Assembly: GCF_000204055.1 (NCBI RefSeq)
Contig: NW_006768790.1
Span: forward strand, 823,534-887,533
DNA: 64,000 bases
From: Melampsora larici-populina 98AG31
Taxonomy: Eukaryota > Basidiomycota > Pucciniomycetes > Pucciniales > Melampsoraceae
Reading direction: 5' to 3'
How positions within the stretch are numbered: position 1 is the first letter of the stretch; each line of letters starts with the position of its first letter. The notes under the pieces are model-generated. The model worked only from the letters and a program-made list of their open reading frames with translations. It searched no databases and was not told where the DNA came from. The position numbers and the translations under genes were made by a program. Of this stretch, positions 1-11,917 are shown piece by piece.

Positions 1-60
1 TCTACTTCCTTTCCTCTGCTCGAGTCAATCATCTGATCAATATTATGATACTTCCCTCAG

Positions 61-339
61 GAAAACCATGCGAATTATCCCATCATGAGTAGAGTCGCGC
101 GCGACTACTTGGCCTGTACCGCAACATCGTGCGCTTGCGAGCGCACCTTCTCTGCCGCAGGACGAATCGCAACCTCAAATCGAAGCCTGGCCCCACGGAC
201 CATTGAGCGCGCTGTTGGATGTCACCAATGGCTCAGTCAAGGGGTAAAGGTCCCCGTAGAATATCAAGAGGCTTTGGCTGAGATCAGAAAGATGAAAGAG
301 AAAAAAAATTCAAAGAGGACTCAGAAGTCAAAGTCATAA
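61..339 (+). pseudogene. hAT transposase C-terminal exon (partial, element 1)
   Basis: The reading frame from an AG acceptor at 59-60 to TAA encodes a hAT C-terminal dimerisation region. It has the order YPIMSRVARDYLA, CERTFSAAGR, then a basic lysine-rich tail. The R-x-Y-L-A and ERTFS-x-A motifs are the classic hAT C-terminal signature. Only the last exon is in the window; the rest of the element lies upstream of base 1. The following sequence behaves like this element's subterminal region and runs directly into a second hAT gene. hAT identity is clear; whether the whole element is intact cannot be seen. Confidence 0.8.
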
Positions 340-683
340 AGTTTCTATATAATACTTTTGTATTTCCCAATAAAAAATCCTGTTTCTTTTGATCTAAACT
401 TGAATACATTGTTTGTTACACTGGATCTATCAAAAAACTGGTATAGCAAGGATTGTTTCTTTGTTTGGTCCAAATATTTCTGCCCAAAAGCGACCAATTT
501 TCGAAATCAATTGCGGATTTCGTTGCTGTTGCGTTGCGATTTCGGTTTGGAACTCGAACCGAAACCGCGAGAGAGATTTTTTTCTTGTTGGTTTCGTTTC
601 GAGTGCGATATTTACAATTTCGGTTTGACCGCACCGAAACCAAAAATCCGCAAGTTGCGGTTCATTTCGTTGCGAAGTGAGTG
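340..683 (+). repeat. Probable 3' subterminal region of hAT element 1
   Basis: This stretch after the transposase stop contains many copies in both orientations of TTGCGG, TTTCGGTTTG and AACCGAAACC. hAT transposase-binding regions are often built this way. It ends near GCGAAGTGAGTG at 683, after which hAT-like coding sequence of a different element begins without a start codon. The exact element end is inferred. Confidence 0.5.
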
Positions 684-2730
684 TTGACTCGATCCTCACT
701 CGAATTCGAGGTTTCCACAAACGAGTACGATTAAGCACCCAGCTCAAACAAGCTCTAGATCAATGTATTGCTAGTTCCTCTCAGCCTCGAAAGGTCGGAC
801 TCATTCATGAGGTGTCAACCAGATGGTCTTCAACATTTTATTCTCTCGAGCGGTTTTTCGAATTGAAGAAAGTCCTCCAGTACTATTGCAACATCAACGA
901 ATCATTGGAGCCTTACCTCCTAACCGAAGAAGAATGGATCTTGGTTGGCAGCTTGGTCAAATTCCTCCGACCCCTTGCGATTGTGATCAAGGAAATCGAA
1001 GGTGACGACTATCCTACCTTTTCACGAGCAATGCCCGACTACCAGTGGCTGGTTGAAAAACTTGAGAAAGTAAGTCTTTCTTCTCTTTTGTCAGCTTGAG
1101 ACTATAACGGAGTATAGACTAAGTAAAATGTTACTTACTAAATGTGAGCTTCTAGGAGATTTGATTTATCTTCCTAAAGCTTGGTTTTCGGTGTCTTAGT
1201 AAAGTGATAAAAATCTATAGTTGGTTTCTATAGATGCCTATGGTGCGGGATGTATACCGCTGCCAGGTACTGATCAAGGAGCTGAACACTCGAACGTCTT
1301 CCAAAGTAAGAAGGCTTTCGAAAGCAATTCTTATCTTTAGGCCGCACTTCAGTGCTCGTTGACTTATCGTAAAATCAAAAGGGGATGTTGATGAAAGACT
1401 TTAGTCAAATTGTCTACGCAAAACGATCTGTAACGCTTTCAGAGAGCAAGATTTAAGAGAAAGGAAATAAAAGAAAAAGAGTTTTGAATGAGACGAAAGA
1501 TGATTTTGAAAGTAAGAGTTCTATTTTAAAATAAGAAGTCTAGCAAAGAAAAAGTATCTTAAGTTTTCAAAAAAGGGAAAAAGGTAAAGTTTTTAAGGAA
1601 GATGATAGATTGGTGATCTAAAAATTGATTGTGTTAAAATTGAGATGATTCTTCTTTCTTTCTTGTTAATCAAAGTGCTTTATATACTTGTTTTGATTGT
1701 ACGTATTAAACTTTTTTACAAAAAGGACCCTTCTCGTTTTGCCTGGTTTGGTTTCTAGTTTTGGTTCGTAGATATGTAAACCCTTGACTAGGCTCTCTTA
1801 TCTTTGTTCAGCTGGTCAGGGTTTTCATTCTTGTTAGACCCTATCTTAGACTGGTAGTCACTACTATCTATGAGTTGTTAAAGTGTCATTCGAGGGTTTC
1901 ACTTTCTTCAGGCTTTGCGGTAGTAAGATGATAATTAATCTGGTTACACTCTTGATACTAGAGTGAGAGAGTTGTAATGTGTAATTATTTTATTACTCGT
2001 GTTTTTGTTTTTTATGTTATTTGTCAATGTTTGGGAGTTTTGCTCTGCAAAACTCCTCTTAGTTGACATCTTTCTTTTCATGTTTACTTGTTTATGTTCA
2101 TTGTCTGACCAATTTTTTTACTAAACTTAGGCATGGAGCACTTATGAGTGTACAAACCTAAAGGCAGCAATCCTTCCTATGGTCAAGAAACTAGTCCGAT
2201 ATGCCACTTTAGCTTTGAAGAAACCTGTTTACATCTGTTCTCCAATTCTCGACCCTTGCCGAAAACTCAATGCCGTGACTGCTTTTACTCTTGAAGAACT
2301 CGGATTCAACAAAGATGAACTTGTAGAATACTTTACTGAGCAAGCTAGGAAATTCAAACGCCCTCAAGATCCCAACATCGAAATTGTTGATCCAGACCCT
2401 GTTTTTGAAAATGACGATGATAGACCACACCATTTCATTAAACGACGCAAATTCATTCAACTCGAAGACGAAGTAAGAGAGTACCTACTTGCCCCGCTAG
2501 TTGATGAACGTACCGATATCTTGGTGTTTTGGAAAACAAACCAATCAAACTGGCCTGTTCTGGCTCGGATGGCCATGTATATGCTTGCCATTCCTGCCTC
2601 TGGTGGACCTTCGGAAAGGATTTTCTCTGCTGGCTCGAGGGTTATGTCTGATTATCGAACCAGCATGACCAATCAAAACTTCGAAGCGCAGATCTGTCTC
2701 AAGTCGTGGGGAACTGTTTTGTCCTCGTAG
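684..2730 (+). pseudogene. hAT transposase remnant (element 2), 5'-truncated
   Basis: Two coding blocks form one hAT transposase. Block 1 (about 684-1069) includes EVSTRWSSTFYSLERF and EEEWILVGSLVKFLRPL, typical of the hAT catalytic core. Block 2 (2131-2730) starts AWSTYECTNLKAAILPM and ends with the dimerisation region (LAIPASGGPSERIFSAGSRV). They join through GTAAGT at 1070 and CTTAG at 2130, a 1,061-nt gap unusually long for this genome. The N-terminal half is absent; upstream is the end of another hAT element. The truncation makes it non-functional. Confidence 0.75.
1070..2130 (+). other. Oversized intron of hAT remnant, probably an old insertion
   Basis: The stretch has intron-like ends (GTAAGT, CTTAG) but is over ten times longer than the introns of neighbouring genes. 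It has no supported ORF. Near 2038 is a hairpin of GGAGTTTTGC with GCAAAACTCC, and GTTGACA follows at about 2061, resembling the TGTCAG/CTGACA ends of the LTR at 30096. An old solo LTR inside a short intron is the likely explanation, but I could not find a matching target-site duplication. Confidence 0.4.
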
Positions 2731-3592
2731 TTTCTTTTTTTTTACACTTCTTGTTTTCTCTTGTTTTCTCTACACTCGTTCATGGTTGTGTCTTGTTTTT
2801 TATTTCTTTACACTCGTTTCTTTACTTGTTTTCTTTTTTTTTGTTTGATTCTCCTGTCCATGGTCAATTGAGTGTATCTGTGCCTTCTAATCAGCTTGCA
2901 TCAGGCTGGCCCGAGCCAGGGCCTGCCTGTGCCTGCCCGCCATCCACCTTGAGCACCTCGTGGCCAGGGCCGGTTTTGGGCCGGCCCTGGGGCCGGGTCA
3001 TAGCCCTAGTCTGTACATACCATGTTGTACTGTCGTTTTCGAAAAGCTTGTCCAAATTTGCCCGCAAAACTCGAGCAGCTTGGCGGGAAAACTCGGACAA
3101 ACTTTTCGAGAACGACAGTATATGACCATCTATGCCAGTATGCCAATAAGTATGTATTTGCCAACACTGTGATGTCTGTCCGCATCTGTCTGTCCAATTC
3201 AATTTCATCAGATAGATAAAATTGAAACAAGGTGTAGGGACATTCATGTGACACGAGATTAACAATCAAATTTGGAAATGAACAAATTGAATTACCTCCC
3301 TTTAACACAGCCCTCCTTTGAAATGTCTTGACACCCCCGGGTCCCGGATCAACCCAAGGGGGTGCCAGATATTGGTTAGGGAGCTAGAAACAGCGGGACC
3401 CTGAGGTAAAAGAACAACAAATTCACTACACAATCAATTTTTCAAAATACAAGACTTAAAGTAAGCAAACAACAGAGAGAGAGAGAGATGAAATGTGTTT
3501 TGAAGTTTTTATTGTAAGAAATACAATACTAGGATCAAAAAGAACAGAAAAAGGAAGCAAAATGAAATGAAGAACCAAAAGAAGAGATTTTT
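2731..3592. repeat. Intergenic repeats: GC-rich fragment, foldback element, hairpin
   Basis: No gene is supported. After a T-rich stretch, 2880-3010 is GC-rich and ends GGGTCATAGCCCTAGT, the inverse of a motif at 62467. Bases 3028-3120 form a foldback: TACTGTCGTTTTCGAAAAG at the left is matched, inverted, by CTTTTCGAGAACGACAGTA at the right, with internal arms also complementary. This fits a 93-bp MITE. At 3333-3370 GACACCCCC and GGGGGTGCC make a hairpin. A short GA run lies near 3475. Confidence 0.5.
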
Positions 3593-4905
3593 TTATCCAA
3601 TTAATGGAGCTCTTTCTGAATCCGATAAACTAATTCTACCCTTTCTGAAATTAAAGTACACAGCCTAAAGAAAGGGAAACAAAACAAAACAAAATTAATT
3701 CCGATTTCCATCAATTTCACAAAGGAAGCAAAAAAAGAGACAAACCTTTACGATTGCAAAGAGAGTGATGATAAAAGACACCAGTGCAACCCAATGAATA
3801 CTCGTTGGATTAGATTGTCTAACAAAGACACCGATTAACTCTAATGCAATCACAACTGCGCCAGCTACATCACCTTTATCGCTTTGAAATGCATATCCAA
3901 CAGCAATACTACCAAACCGAAGAAAACGCATCAGTTGATAGTGAAGAGAAGAAGAGGGAGAAATATAAGGCAAAATACGAACGAAGCAAGACCTAAGAGA
4001 GCTATGTTAACCAAAACTTTAGTTATCAAACCAGCATGATGATCTGATTTATCGACACCAAAAGCAGTAAAAGCACTTAAAACTAAGAGAAACACTAAAT
4101 ATGCATGTAAGAGACTGAAAGGTAAATGAACTAAAATCAATTCTGATTTATTTCGTTGGGATGTGTTACGTAGATCCCAATAAACATGTGATACTAGAGA
4201 AGCTACGATGAGAGCGAAGATAAAGGCTAAGATGTAATGATGACCGACGAAAAGCTGGTAAAGAAGAAATCGAATCAATGAATCTTAGAGTTCATGAATT
4301 GATAAGATGAAGAAAAGTGAAAGTGAAAGTGAAGGATTTACGTGAATCCAAATCGATTGTAAGATTCCGATCCCAGCAAACCGCCAACCGATCACATCTA
4401 CAATTATCTTAGTACCGATTTCAAAGAATTGAAAGATCACGAATCCTAAAAATAATAACTGGGTAAGAAAAAAACAAATCAGTCGATCATCAATAAAACC
4501 TTTATAAAAGAAAATCTAAAAACCACATACATTAATAATAGTCCAAATCCAAAAAGTCTCAGGAGCAGGAGTAATATAACTACATCATCAAGTACAAACC
4601 AACCAAAAAACAATACATCAATCTTCAAAACCTTTTCGAAAAGAAAAAGATTAACAAAATCGAAATTGGATGAATTACGTTTCTTTTTGAGAGTAGTAAC
4701 CAGTTGAAGGTCCACCTAATGAACTATAAAGATTTGAACCAAAGAAAAAGAAAAACACAATTAAATTTAAAATCTTGATGGCTAAGGCATGATTACGATC
4801 TGAATCCTAAGAAAAAGAAGAATCAATTGTTAGTTTGATTTGATTTGATTTTGATTTAGATTACATATGTAGATCAAATGTGAAACGTTGACTTACTGTT
4901 GCCAT
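3593..4905 (-). CDS. Multi-pass membrane protein, seven exons
   Basis: Coding exons on the minus strand are 4897-4905, 4679-4806, 4531-4579, 4343-4459, 3983-4254, 3746-3908 and 3593-3664. All junctions are GT-AG and keep frame, giving 269 residues. The first exon encodes only M-A-T. Hydrophobic segments include IKILNLIVFFFFFGSNLY, a stretch around FGIGILQSIW-type residues, YILAFIFALIVASLVSHVY, LLHAYLVFLLVLSAFTAFGV, LITKVLVNIALLGLASIAVG and WVALVSFIITLFAIVKAVYF, so about five or six membrane passes. The tail is RISLSDSERAPLIG. I recognise it only as a fungal-type membrane protein of unknown function. The continuous frame across six introns argues for a live gene. Confidence 0.8.
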
Positions 4906-5956
4906 TCTGATCGAGTTTTTGATCGATTGATGAGTTTGAGTGTTGCAAAGAGTTGAAGAGGATTTTAGAGTGGCGAACGAAAGAAGGAGATGGAGTCTCG
5001 AGTGAAGGGATAGTGGGATTTTATGGATTCAGTAGATCACATATGATGTCATTTCATACTCAAACACATTTCACCAATACAGTTCGGAGCACAAACATGA
5101 TTATGTAAAATGTACTTTCAAAATGCTTCTTCAAATCTTCTCTTCTGACAAGAAACCAATCAAGCTCCTCATGATCGAGGGCATATCCGGGGATAATTGG
5201 AAACCTTCCCAAAAAAAAACGCTCATTAAGACCCCCTAAATTAATGTGTCAGACAATACCAAACTCTCGAAGCTCCAAAGCGTGACACCGCCACACGCGC
5301 GACGTGCCACTCGCTTTTGGATATCGAAGTAGCAGTGTGCACGCCATTGACTGCTAAGGCCATCCACACCCGGTCGTGCAAAAGAGACCAGATTGCTATC
5401 ACTTGAATTTTCATTTGGACAGCAAATAAGACTAATTGTGCAAATTGTATGAAAAACAAAAAATCACAGCACAGCACTGCACTGCATGCCACGGATATCC
5501 AGAGAGTATAAACCCTTTTGACTCAAAGGCTTGGAAGTGGAGAGGTGAGTGGTAGAGGACTCAGGAGTGATCAATTGGTTGGTCTTATTGGTTCTCCAAT
5601 CACACAAGACTGTCCAGATAGGATTGAGTTGACAGCCACATGTGACATTGATGATCCAAAGCAGTGATATTGGGAGGCACATGGGATGGCTATTCATACT
5701 GGTCAAGGAGTTATGTATGCCTACAGCCTGTTTACACGCACCGGTGCCTTGTGTTTTTTGGACGCAGTGTGTATACACAAACAATTGATTGTTCTACATG
5801 ACCAAGTGGCAATGCTCTAAACTGCAACAACAAGAACAGTGCAACCTTCCCAAGACACCATCTTGACAGAAGACCTTTGCTGTGGCCATTGATAAATTCC
5901 ACTTGGAAATGCTGATCATGTACATCTACCTCCTCCCAAGACATAACCGTTTGAAT
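4906..5956. other. Spacer upstream of the membrane-protein gene
   Basis: The first ~150 bases should hold the promoter and 5' leader of the minus-strand membrane-protein gene. The rest has minus-strand frames (5241-5492, 5464-5784, 5732-5944) without a convincing start, signal peptide or domain. A fragment reading PCASQYHCFGSS in another frame could be debris of a cysteine-rich secreted protein gene, but stops interrupt it. No gene supported. Confidence 0.4.
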
Positions 5957-6779
5957 GTGCAGTGCCCATCACGCTCACACCTGGCACCTTTTTTGTGGCC
6001 CAGCCAGGGCCCTTGTGTGGTGTGGCCTTCCATTTGAACAACCTCATATCCTCATTTTTGGTCGCTACTCCCTGCTTAAGACAATCTTGAGGGGGGGCTT
6101 AACTGAATTTAATGCACTGTGAAGCAGGTGGTGGGCGCAGCACATTTGACATGTCAAAAGGCGCGCCAGGCACATCGAATATTTCTGAAAACAGGGGGTG
6201 GCGCGCCCATACGCAAGACTTGGATAATACAAAGCGTAGAAGGTCTTCTTGGGCCTAATGTTGGGCTAGAGAAAGCCTATTACATTGTAATTTTGGTCTG
6301 GTTAACTTTCAAGCCGGAGAAAGCCCTACAGATGAGCCCCATTTGGGATATTTCTGCTCTCAATTGCTCGTCTGAGTCAGGAGACCCTCAAAATATTTCT
6401 TGAGCACAAACTTTCTGTGATTGTTATCTTGAAAGTGTGGTCATACTGAATTAAAAAAGCTTTTCTCACATTCCCATTTGTGTTTGAGCTTCATCACAGC
6501 CTTGATTGCTGTTTCTGCAAAGATTTTTGCATTTTTTTAATTTTCTTTTGCTTCAAAGGCGCACCCACACGCCCCCTGCTATTCGCATCCCAGACAATGG
6601 ATTCTGCGCCTGGGCGCGCCTCTCTCTGTCAAATCCACATCCACCACCTGACTGTGAAGGCTATGAAGGGATCGGGGTGAGGGCCACACCATGGCCTAAG
6701 CCCTGGTGGCCCTTGCCATGTGCCCCTCTAGGGCGCCTGGTGGCTTTGCGGCACCAGGTGTGAGCGTGAAGTGCCCACC
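5957..6779. mobile_element. Non-autonomous inverted-repeat element (copy 1)
   Basis: The ends match as imperfect inverted repeats: CATCACGCTCACACCTGGCA at the left and, inverted at the right, CTTCACGCTCACACCTGGTG. A second related copy lies at 45654-46612: both share CACCTTTTTTGTGGCC near the left end and an inner block around TTGAGGGGG(G)GCTT followed by GAA(T/C)TTAATG. No transposase is encoded. Boundaries are accurate to a few bases; I did not find a clear target-site duplication. Confidence 0.55.
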
Positions 6780-9669
6780 AAGACATTAATCTCCCATTGG
6801 GAAGCAAGCCAAAGCATGAGATACCCAATCAAGTGATGTGAGAAAATATTTTGGAGATTCAGATGGGAATTCTACAACGGTGTAAGGCTTGAACAACAGT
6901 ACCAGCTTGGATGATCCCCAAACAAGCAACAGTTAGACTGGGTGTTGGAATCATATGTGTGTAGAAGGCAAAGGGTCAGACGACTCAATTGCAATGATGT
7001 GCCATCCTGAACAAAAAAAATAAAAAAAATAAAAGTTTTCAGTGAGAATGTGAGAATGTGAGAATTGGTAAAGAGAGACACTCTAGATGACCTTGAGGGA
7101 AAGGAAAAGATGAAGAGAGCATAAGCCAATCATCATGAAATGTTTAATATTTGAAATGTCAAATAATGGCACTTATGAAAAATCCCAAAATAACTCAACT
7201 CAGAAGTGCTGGACCAAGTTCCCTGGAGGGAGTAAATTAATTGTCATGTCCAAAACCCAAAAGCCCCTACAAGGTGGACAGTGGAAACATAACTACAACT
7301 GTAACTAAAATTAACAATAATAATAATAAAAAATATAACAGTGTAAAAATATAATAGAGTAATAACAATTGTTAGAACTTCTTAAATTCACTATTCATTC
7401 AAACACGCACAATTGTTTTTTTAAAAAAAATGATAACTTACAAAAAGAATAATAACCTATCTTGAAATATGGATTTTTTTTGTAAAAAATCAGAAACAAA
7501 AAATTCCGCCAAAATAAGTTGAAATCCTAGAACAAAGAAGTATAACCAACAAGGGAGGGAAAGGGAGGGCCTTTTCAGAATAAAAAGAGCTAATAACTGT
7601 TAATAATGACTTTCAGATGATTTATTCAAAGTGGAAAGATGGATCTTGAACGGTAAAGAAAAAATGGTAAATTGTGGTAAACAGACATATGACATCAATT
7701 ACCAATGAGAGTAATATAACAGCATAAACCCAACCTGACAATTGCAGGCATTTTTTAACAAACAGTACCTAAACATTCATGACATTTGTGAGATACAAAG
7801 TTAAATCTGTCAGCCCCGTGCCCTATTACTAGTACCAAAGGGCTGCCTAAATAACTATAAAATAACAAAAATAATAATTACAACTCATGGCTCAGTTTCA
7901 AGAGCCAAGTACATATGTAATTACATATAGTTACATATGAAATTACATATGTACATACATGTAAATGTAACCAAAAGGTTGCATTATGTAAGAATGCCTT
8001 TCACAAGTGCGCATCACATGAGTAACACAAGACTTACACATGTGCGTAATCAGATAATAATTAAATAATTAAAATTCATGATTACATACGGCAAATGAGT
8101 ATGTAATCAAATCACAAGTTGTACATAAAGGATTTTTAGGGTTTTGAGTATATAAGGAGCTCTCTGACCCGCCAGGAAAATCCATCATCATCATTAAATT
8201 TAAGCAAATTATCAATAAATTCATCAATCAGATAAATAGAGTTCTTGTCCTCATTTGTTAGACATCATATATTTCTCTTATTGATTATTACCATTGTAGT
8301 TTGTTGAAGTTCTTTTGAAGACTTCCTTCAGGAGGTGATCCTTGTAGTATTTCTCAAGTTATTAAGGGAATTCAATAACTTGAGAAACTCTAAATTCACG
8401 GAAGTTCCTCTGTGTTCAGAGTTTAAAGAACTTCAAATATCAATAGGTGATATTTACCTTGATTAACAAACTCTAGAGTAGAGTGTTGTTAGCTTGGGCA
8501 CAAAACTAGACTGTAGTTTCTACTCTACATCCGGCTAGAAGACCATTTGTCTTGCATTAATTGCCGGATTTGTATCCAAAACCCTTTGTTGAAAGGTCAC
8601 CTAACTGAAGTCAGTGCTGATTTGATCACACTACTTCTCAGCTAACCTTATTTTGAAACTTACAACAAGGTTCCCACACGCCTAATAAACTTAGTTTATT
8701 AGTCCATCCTTATCTTTAGTGACTTACTGGCCCAAAAGACGCTAGTAGCTCACAAAATCTGTGATTTTTTCCCAGTTTCCCAGTTTTTGTTTTTGGCTGT
8801 GTTTGGAACTTTCCCACATTCTCCCAGTTTCCCAGTTTGCATTTTTGGCTGTATTTTGAAAACTGGGAAACTGGGAAAAAACTCCCAGTTTTAACTTTGT
8901 ATCCCATAATTACAATTCGTAAATAAAAAGTGACCTATGACTAGAACAATGAGTCAATTGCCCTGTTTTGTAAGACAATTTCTGAGTCATCAAATTGACC
9001 ATTATTACATCAAATCTGTTGAAACCAAAATTGAAATTAAAGACTTGAACATTGGAGTGAAATGGTTTCTCTCTGAATTGATCATCTTACTAACAGGAAT
9101 CATGTGATATGTTATTGCCTCAGTTGTGAAGCAATCACTCCTTTCAATTTTTGAGCAAAGAACATCATTGTCTGTATCTGTATCTTACTGTTTACCTTTC
9201 TTGCTTTTTAATATTTCTTGTCATAGGAATATATTGGGAAGAGTTTTGACATCACATCAAACCAACACATTGTATCTGGAAACTTCCCTCCAAAAACTTG
9301 GTTTTGAATCAGATGAGGAGAAGGCAATCCTTGTAATTGAAGGCTGTATCTCCTCAAAAAAAAGGCTTGTAATGTGCTATGCAGTTGACCATTGCTGAGC
9401 TTATAGCACGGTATGCTTTCATTCATGATATAACATAGCCTTGTGCCAGAAGTCTGGTATCAGACAACGAATACTTGTCAATCTCACATTTCATATATCC
9501 TAATTCTATTGAGCAATTTAAAAAAACGTTAAACAAAGACCGTCACCCAAGGGAATTTGGAAGAAAATTTGAGTAGATCAAACATTTAAACAGGTTTCCA
9601 TTGTAGTTTAGCCTACGCAAAGATAAATGGAAAAATAGGACACAAGTTGCATCATGGAATTTAGATTTC
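6780..9669. other. AT-rich spacer with short palindromic repeats
   Basis: No gene is supported across this 2.9 kb. Bases 7911-7970 repeat the palindromic word ACATATGTAATTACATATA. Around 8148 a TATATAAGG box is followed by sequence resembling the R-U5 part of an LTR (8160-8700), without definable ends. Bases 8765-8895 contain repeated CCCAGTTTCCCAGTTT and its inverted form, a foldback. The plus frame at 9126-9398 has no recognisable content. Confidence 0.4.
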
Positions 9670-10615
9670 TCAACCACTTTGATCAAAAACTTGCTGTGTC
9701 AAAGTAGCATTACAAGCCATACACACATCACCCTGTCCTGACATTGTTGACATAAGGAAGGATCCATAAAAGGTACCAGGTTTCGGAACATGATCTGGAT
9801 CCGTAAGTTGCTATACAGAGATATTGTTGGAAGATCAGTTGAGCGTTCAGAAATCATCAAATCAAATGTGAATTCAAACGTACCACACCCGGTGGTAATA
9901 CATAATTATCGCAATTTGGGGAACCATCATACCCCTTGCCGGCTAACTTTGCGTCATAGCCTGAATTCATTTCGGGCAGAGTCAACAAAGGCGGCAGAAT
10001 GTTACCATGCTCACTGTCAGGTAGAAACGTTTGTTGATGAGTGTTAAAGATCTTCAGTTATGAAATCAAATGTCTTCAAAGATACATACTCTCGACGACC
10101 TGCCACTGGCTTCTCTTCGCCATCCTGTGGATAGACCTTTCGAAAAGGTAATGATTGAGTCTGGTTGAACAAGTCATGACACTTCAGATGAATGTTTGAA
10201 TAGACTCACTACACAAGTACGGCAAATGGCACATGATGGGTAACTCGGATCATACAGGAATGCGATAGCACTGTTCGAAATCGGTTTGATAAATCATGTT
10301 GATCAGTAAGCAGAGGTCTCGAGATTGAACACATTGAACACAGGATAATAGAGGACATTGATTTTAAGGAATGATGACTGACTCATAGCAGTCAGTCGCA
10401 AATCCTGATAGACGAAGTGTGGAGGTGATAAAGCAGGTCATCATTCCTGGTAATACTGAGTCTCGCTTCGTTTCATGCTTCCTTTTTACAAAAGAAGTGG
10501 AGCCGGGATCTTTCTCAGATTCGGAGGATCGCACAGACAATGTGTCATGGTTGTTGGGTTGACCAAGTATGAAAAGGACTTGCGAAAAGATGATGAGTGT
10601 TACGATGGTTTTCAT
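9670..10615 (-). CDS. Secreted cysteine-containing protein with Kex2-like sites (candidate effector)
   Basis: Five minus-strand exons are proposed: 10383-10615, 10210-10270, 10090-10160, 9884-10013 and 9670-9810, giving 211 residues in continuous frame. The N-terminus MKTIVTLIIFSQVLFILGQ is a clear signal peptide. It is followed by a polar stretch with two dibasic sites (FVKRK, ETKRD), suggesting Kex2-type processing. The mature part holds cysteines in MMTCF, TDCYD, SCAICRTC, PNCDN and DVCMACN. I recognise no domain. The first donor (GA then GTCAGT) is weak; the other junctions are good. A transposon begins 3 bases upstream of the start codon, so expression from the native promoter is doubtful. 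Effector status is inferred only from size, secretion signal and cysteines. Confidence 0.7.
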
Positions 10616-10618
10616 ATT
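10611..10618. repeat. Target-site duplication, left copy (TTCATATT)
   Basis: This 8-bp word directly abuts the left end of the 10619-11909 element and is repeated exactly at its right end (11910-11917). On the minus strand it contains the start codon of the secreted-protein gene (CAT at 10613-10615). Confidence 0.9.
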
Positions 10619-11909
10619 GGGGGCTACTAAAAAGCGCCCGCAAATAAAACCTGAGACCGCCCGCTTTTAGAATCCGGTAGTTACTAAAGATGTTTGACTG
10701 AACTGTGGTTCAGTCTTGAGGAACTAATTTGTCGAGTGTCCCAAATGTGATTGAAATCAAATCAAATGGAAACCGGGCGGTCTTGAAAATGATCGACAAC
10801 AGTCAAAAACCCACCATGCAAAACCCCTCCAAAACCTCCCGCTCTCGCTACCCACATCTAAGCAGGATAGTTGGCGTGTTTCTTACTTCTTTTCTAACCA
10901 AGTTCTGTACCACACCTATAAAGCTCCGGCTGGTGGGGCTGGTGTTAAGAGAAGTGGTCATGAGTACACGCGAAAAAGGTTTTCACACCCTCCTTGCCTA
11001 GATTCAAACTCGATGAAGCTAGAACTGCCCCTCTTCTGCAAGTCTGTCCATTTCTTCCTACCCAAGTTGGAATGTAATTTATTCGTTGAAGACCTTTATC
11101 TGCTTGTATCTGATCCAAGAGCTGTATAAAATCACAAAGACACTCGGTCAATCTACATTGTAGTTGATTATTTTGATTGATTATCACTCGTTTCTTTTTC
11201 CTATCTCGCTTCGGAACCCACCGATTTCTCGCCACCCCTTCTCCTTTTCATTGCATACACGTCTTGCTCATAGTTGTTGAAGCAGGAATACAATGAGATA
11301 CTTCTTGCATTGGTTTGAAAGGGTTTTGACACTATTCAACTTACAGGTCGGACAAATTCGCGATAAACCCCTAGGATCCACAAAACCGGGATGAATCCAA
11401 GTCGTGTTTGAACGTAGCCTCAAACTTTGAGACTATAGGTGAGCCAGACAAAGCAATTAAGTCATCAAACTCAAGTAAAACCTTCAAATGCTCACAAGAG
11501 CTCAGAGACTGGAATCTTTTCTGCCTTCTAGCCTTGTTGCTGGTACAAAACAGAGAATAGTCAAGCCTGAGGGGATTGCTAAGAGGCTCAGGTCCTGTTC
11601 AGTGATGTGATTGTCTTTCAAGCCGATCTGAACAATCCAGTCAAGATAAACAATCAATATGAGGGATGAGATGTGGGTAGCGAGAGCGGGAGGTTTTGGA
11701 GGGGTTTTGCACAGTGGGTTTCTGACTGTTGTCGATCATTTTCAAGACCGCCCGGTTTCCATTTGATTTGATTTCAATCACATTTGGGACACTCGACAAA
11801 TTAGTTCCTCAAGACTGAACCACAGTTCAGTCAAACATCTTTAGTAACTACCGGATTCTAAAAGCGGGCGGTCTCAGGTTTTATTTGCGGGCGCTTTTTA
11901 GTAGCCCCC
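10619..11909. mobile_element. Non-autonomous TIR transposon with 241-bp inverted repeats
   Basis: The left arm 10619-10859 and right arm 11669-11909 are almost perfect inverted repeats beginning GGGGGCTACTAAAAAGCGCC. The element is flanked by the exact 8-bp duplication TTCATATT. An 8-bp duplication is usual for hAT-type transposition; the long arms are atypical, so superfamily assignment is open. The ~810-bp interior has no transposase; its longest frame (minus 10945-11235) starts MARNRWVPKRDRKKKR and is unrecognised. The near identity of the arms indicates a recent insertion. Confidence 0.9.
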
Positions 11910-11917
11910 TTCATATT
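11910..11917. repeat. Target-site duplication, right copy (TTCATATT)
   Basis: Exact second copy of the 8-bp word at 10611-10618. On the minus strand it also contains an ATG (11914), so transcripts from the original promoter would meet this ATG first and read an 18-codon ORF that stops inside the element's arm. Confidence 0.9.

Noticed and set aside
358..747. Several overlapping ORFs of 70-110 codons on both strands
   Set aside because: They fall in the motif-rich subterminal region of a hAT element and read the repeats.
2038..2062. Perfect 10-bp stem resembling a terminator
   Set aside because: Rho-independent terminators do not apply here; it lies in probable LTR sequence inside a transposase intron.
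5464..5944. Two minus-strand ORFs of 106 and 70 codons
   Set aside because: No domain, signal peptide or splice-consistent neighbour; the possible cysteine-rich fragment is in another frame and has stops.
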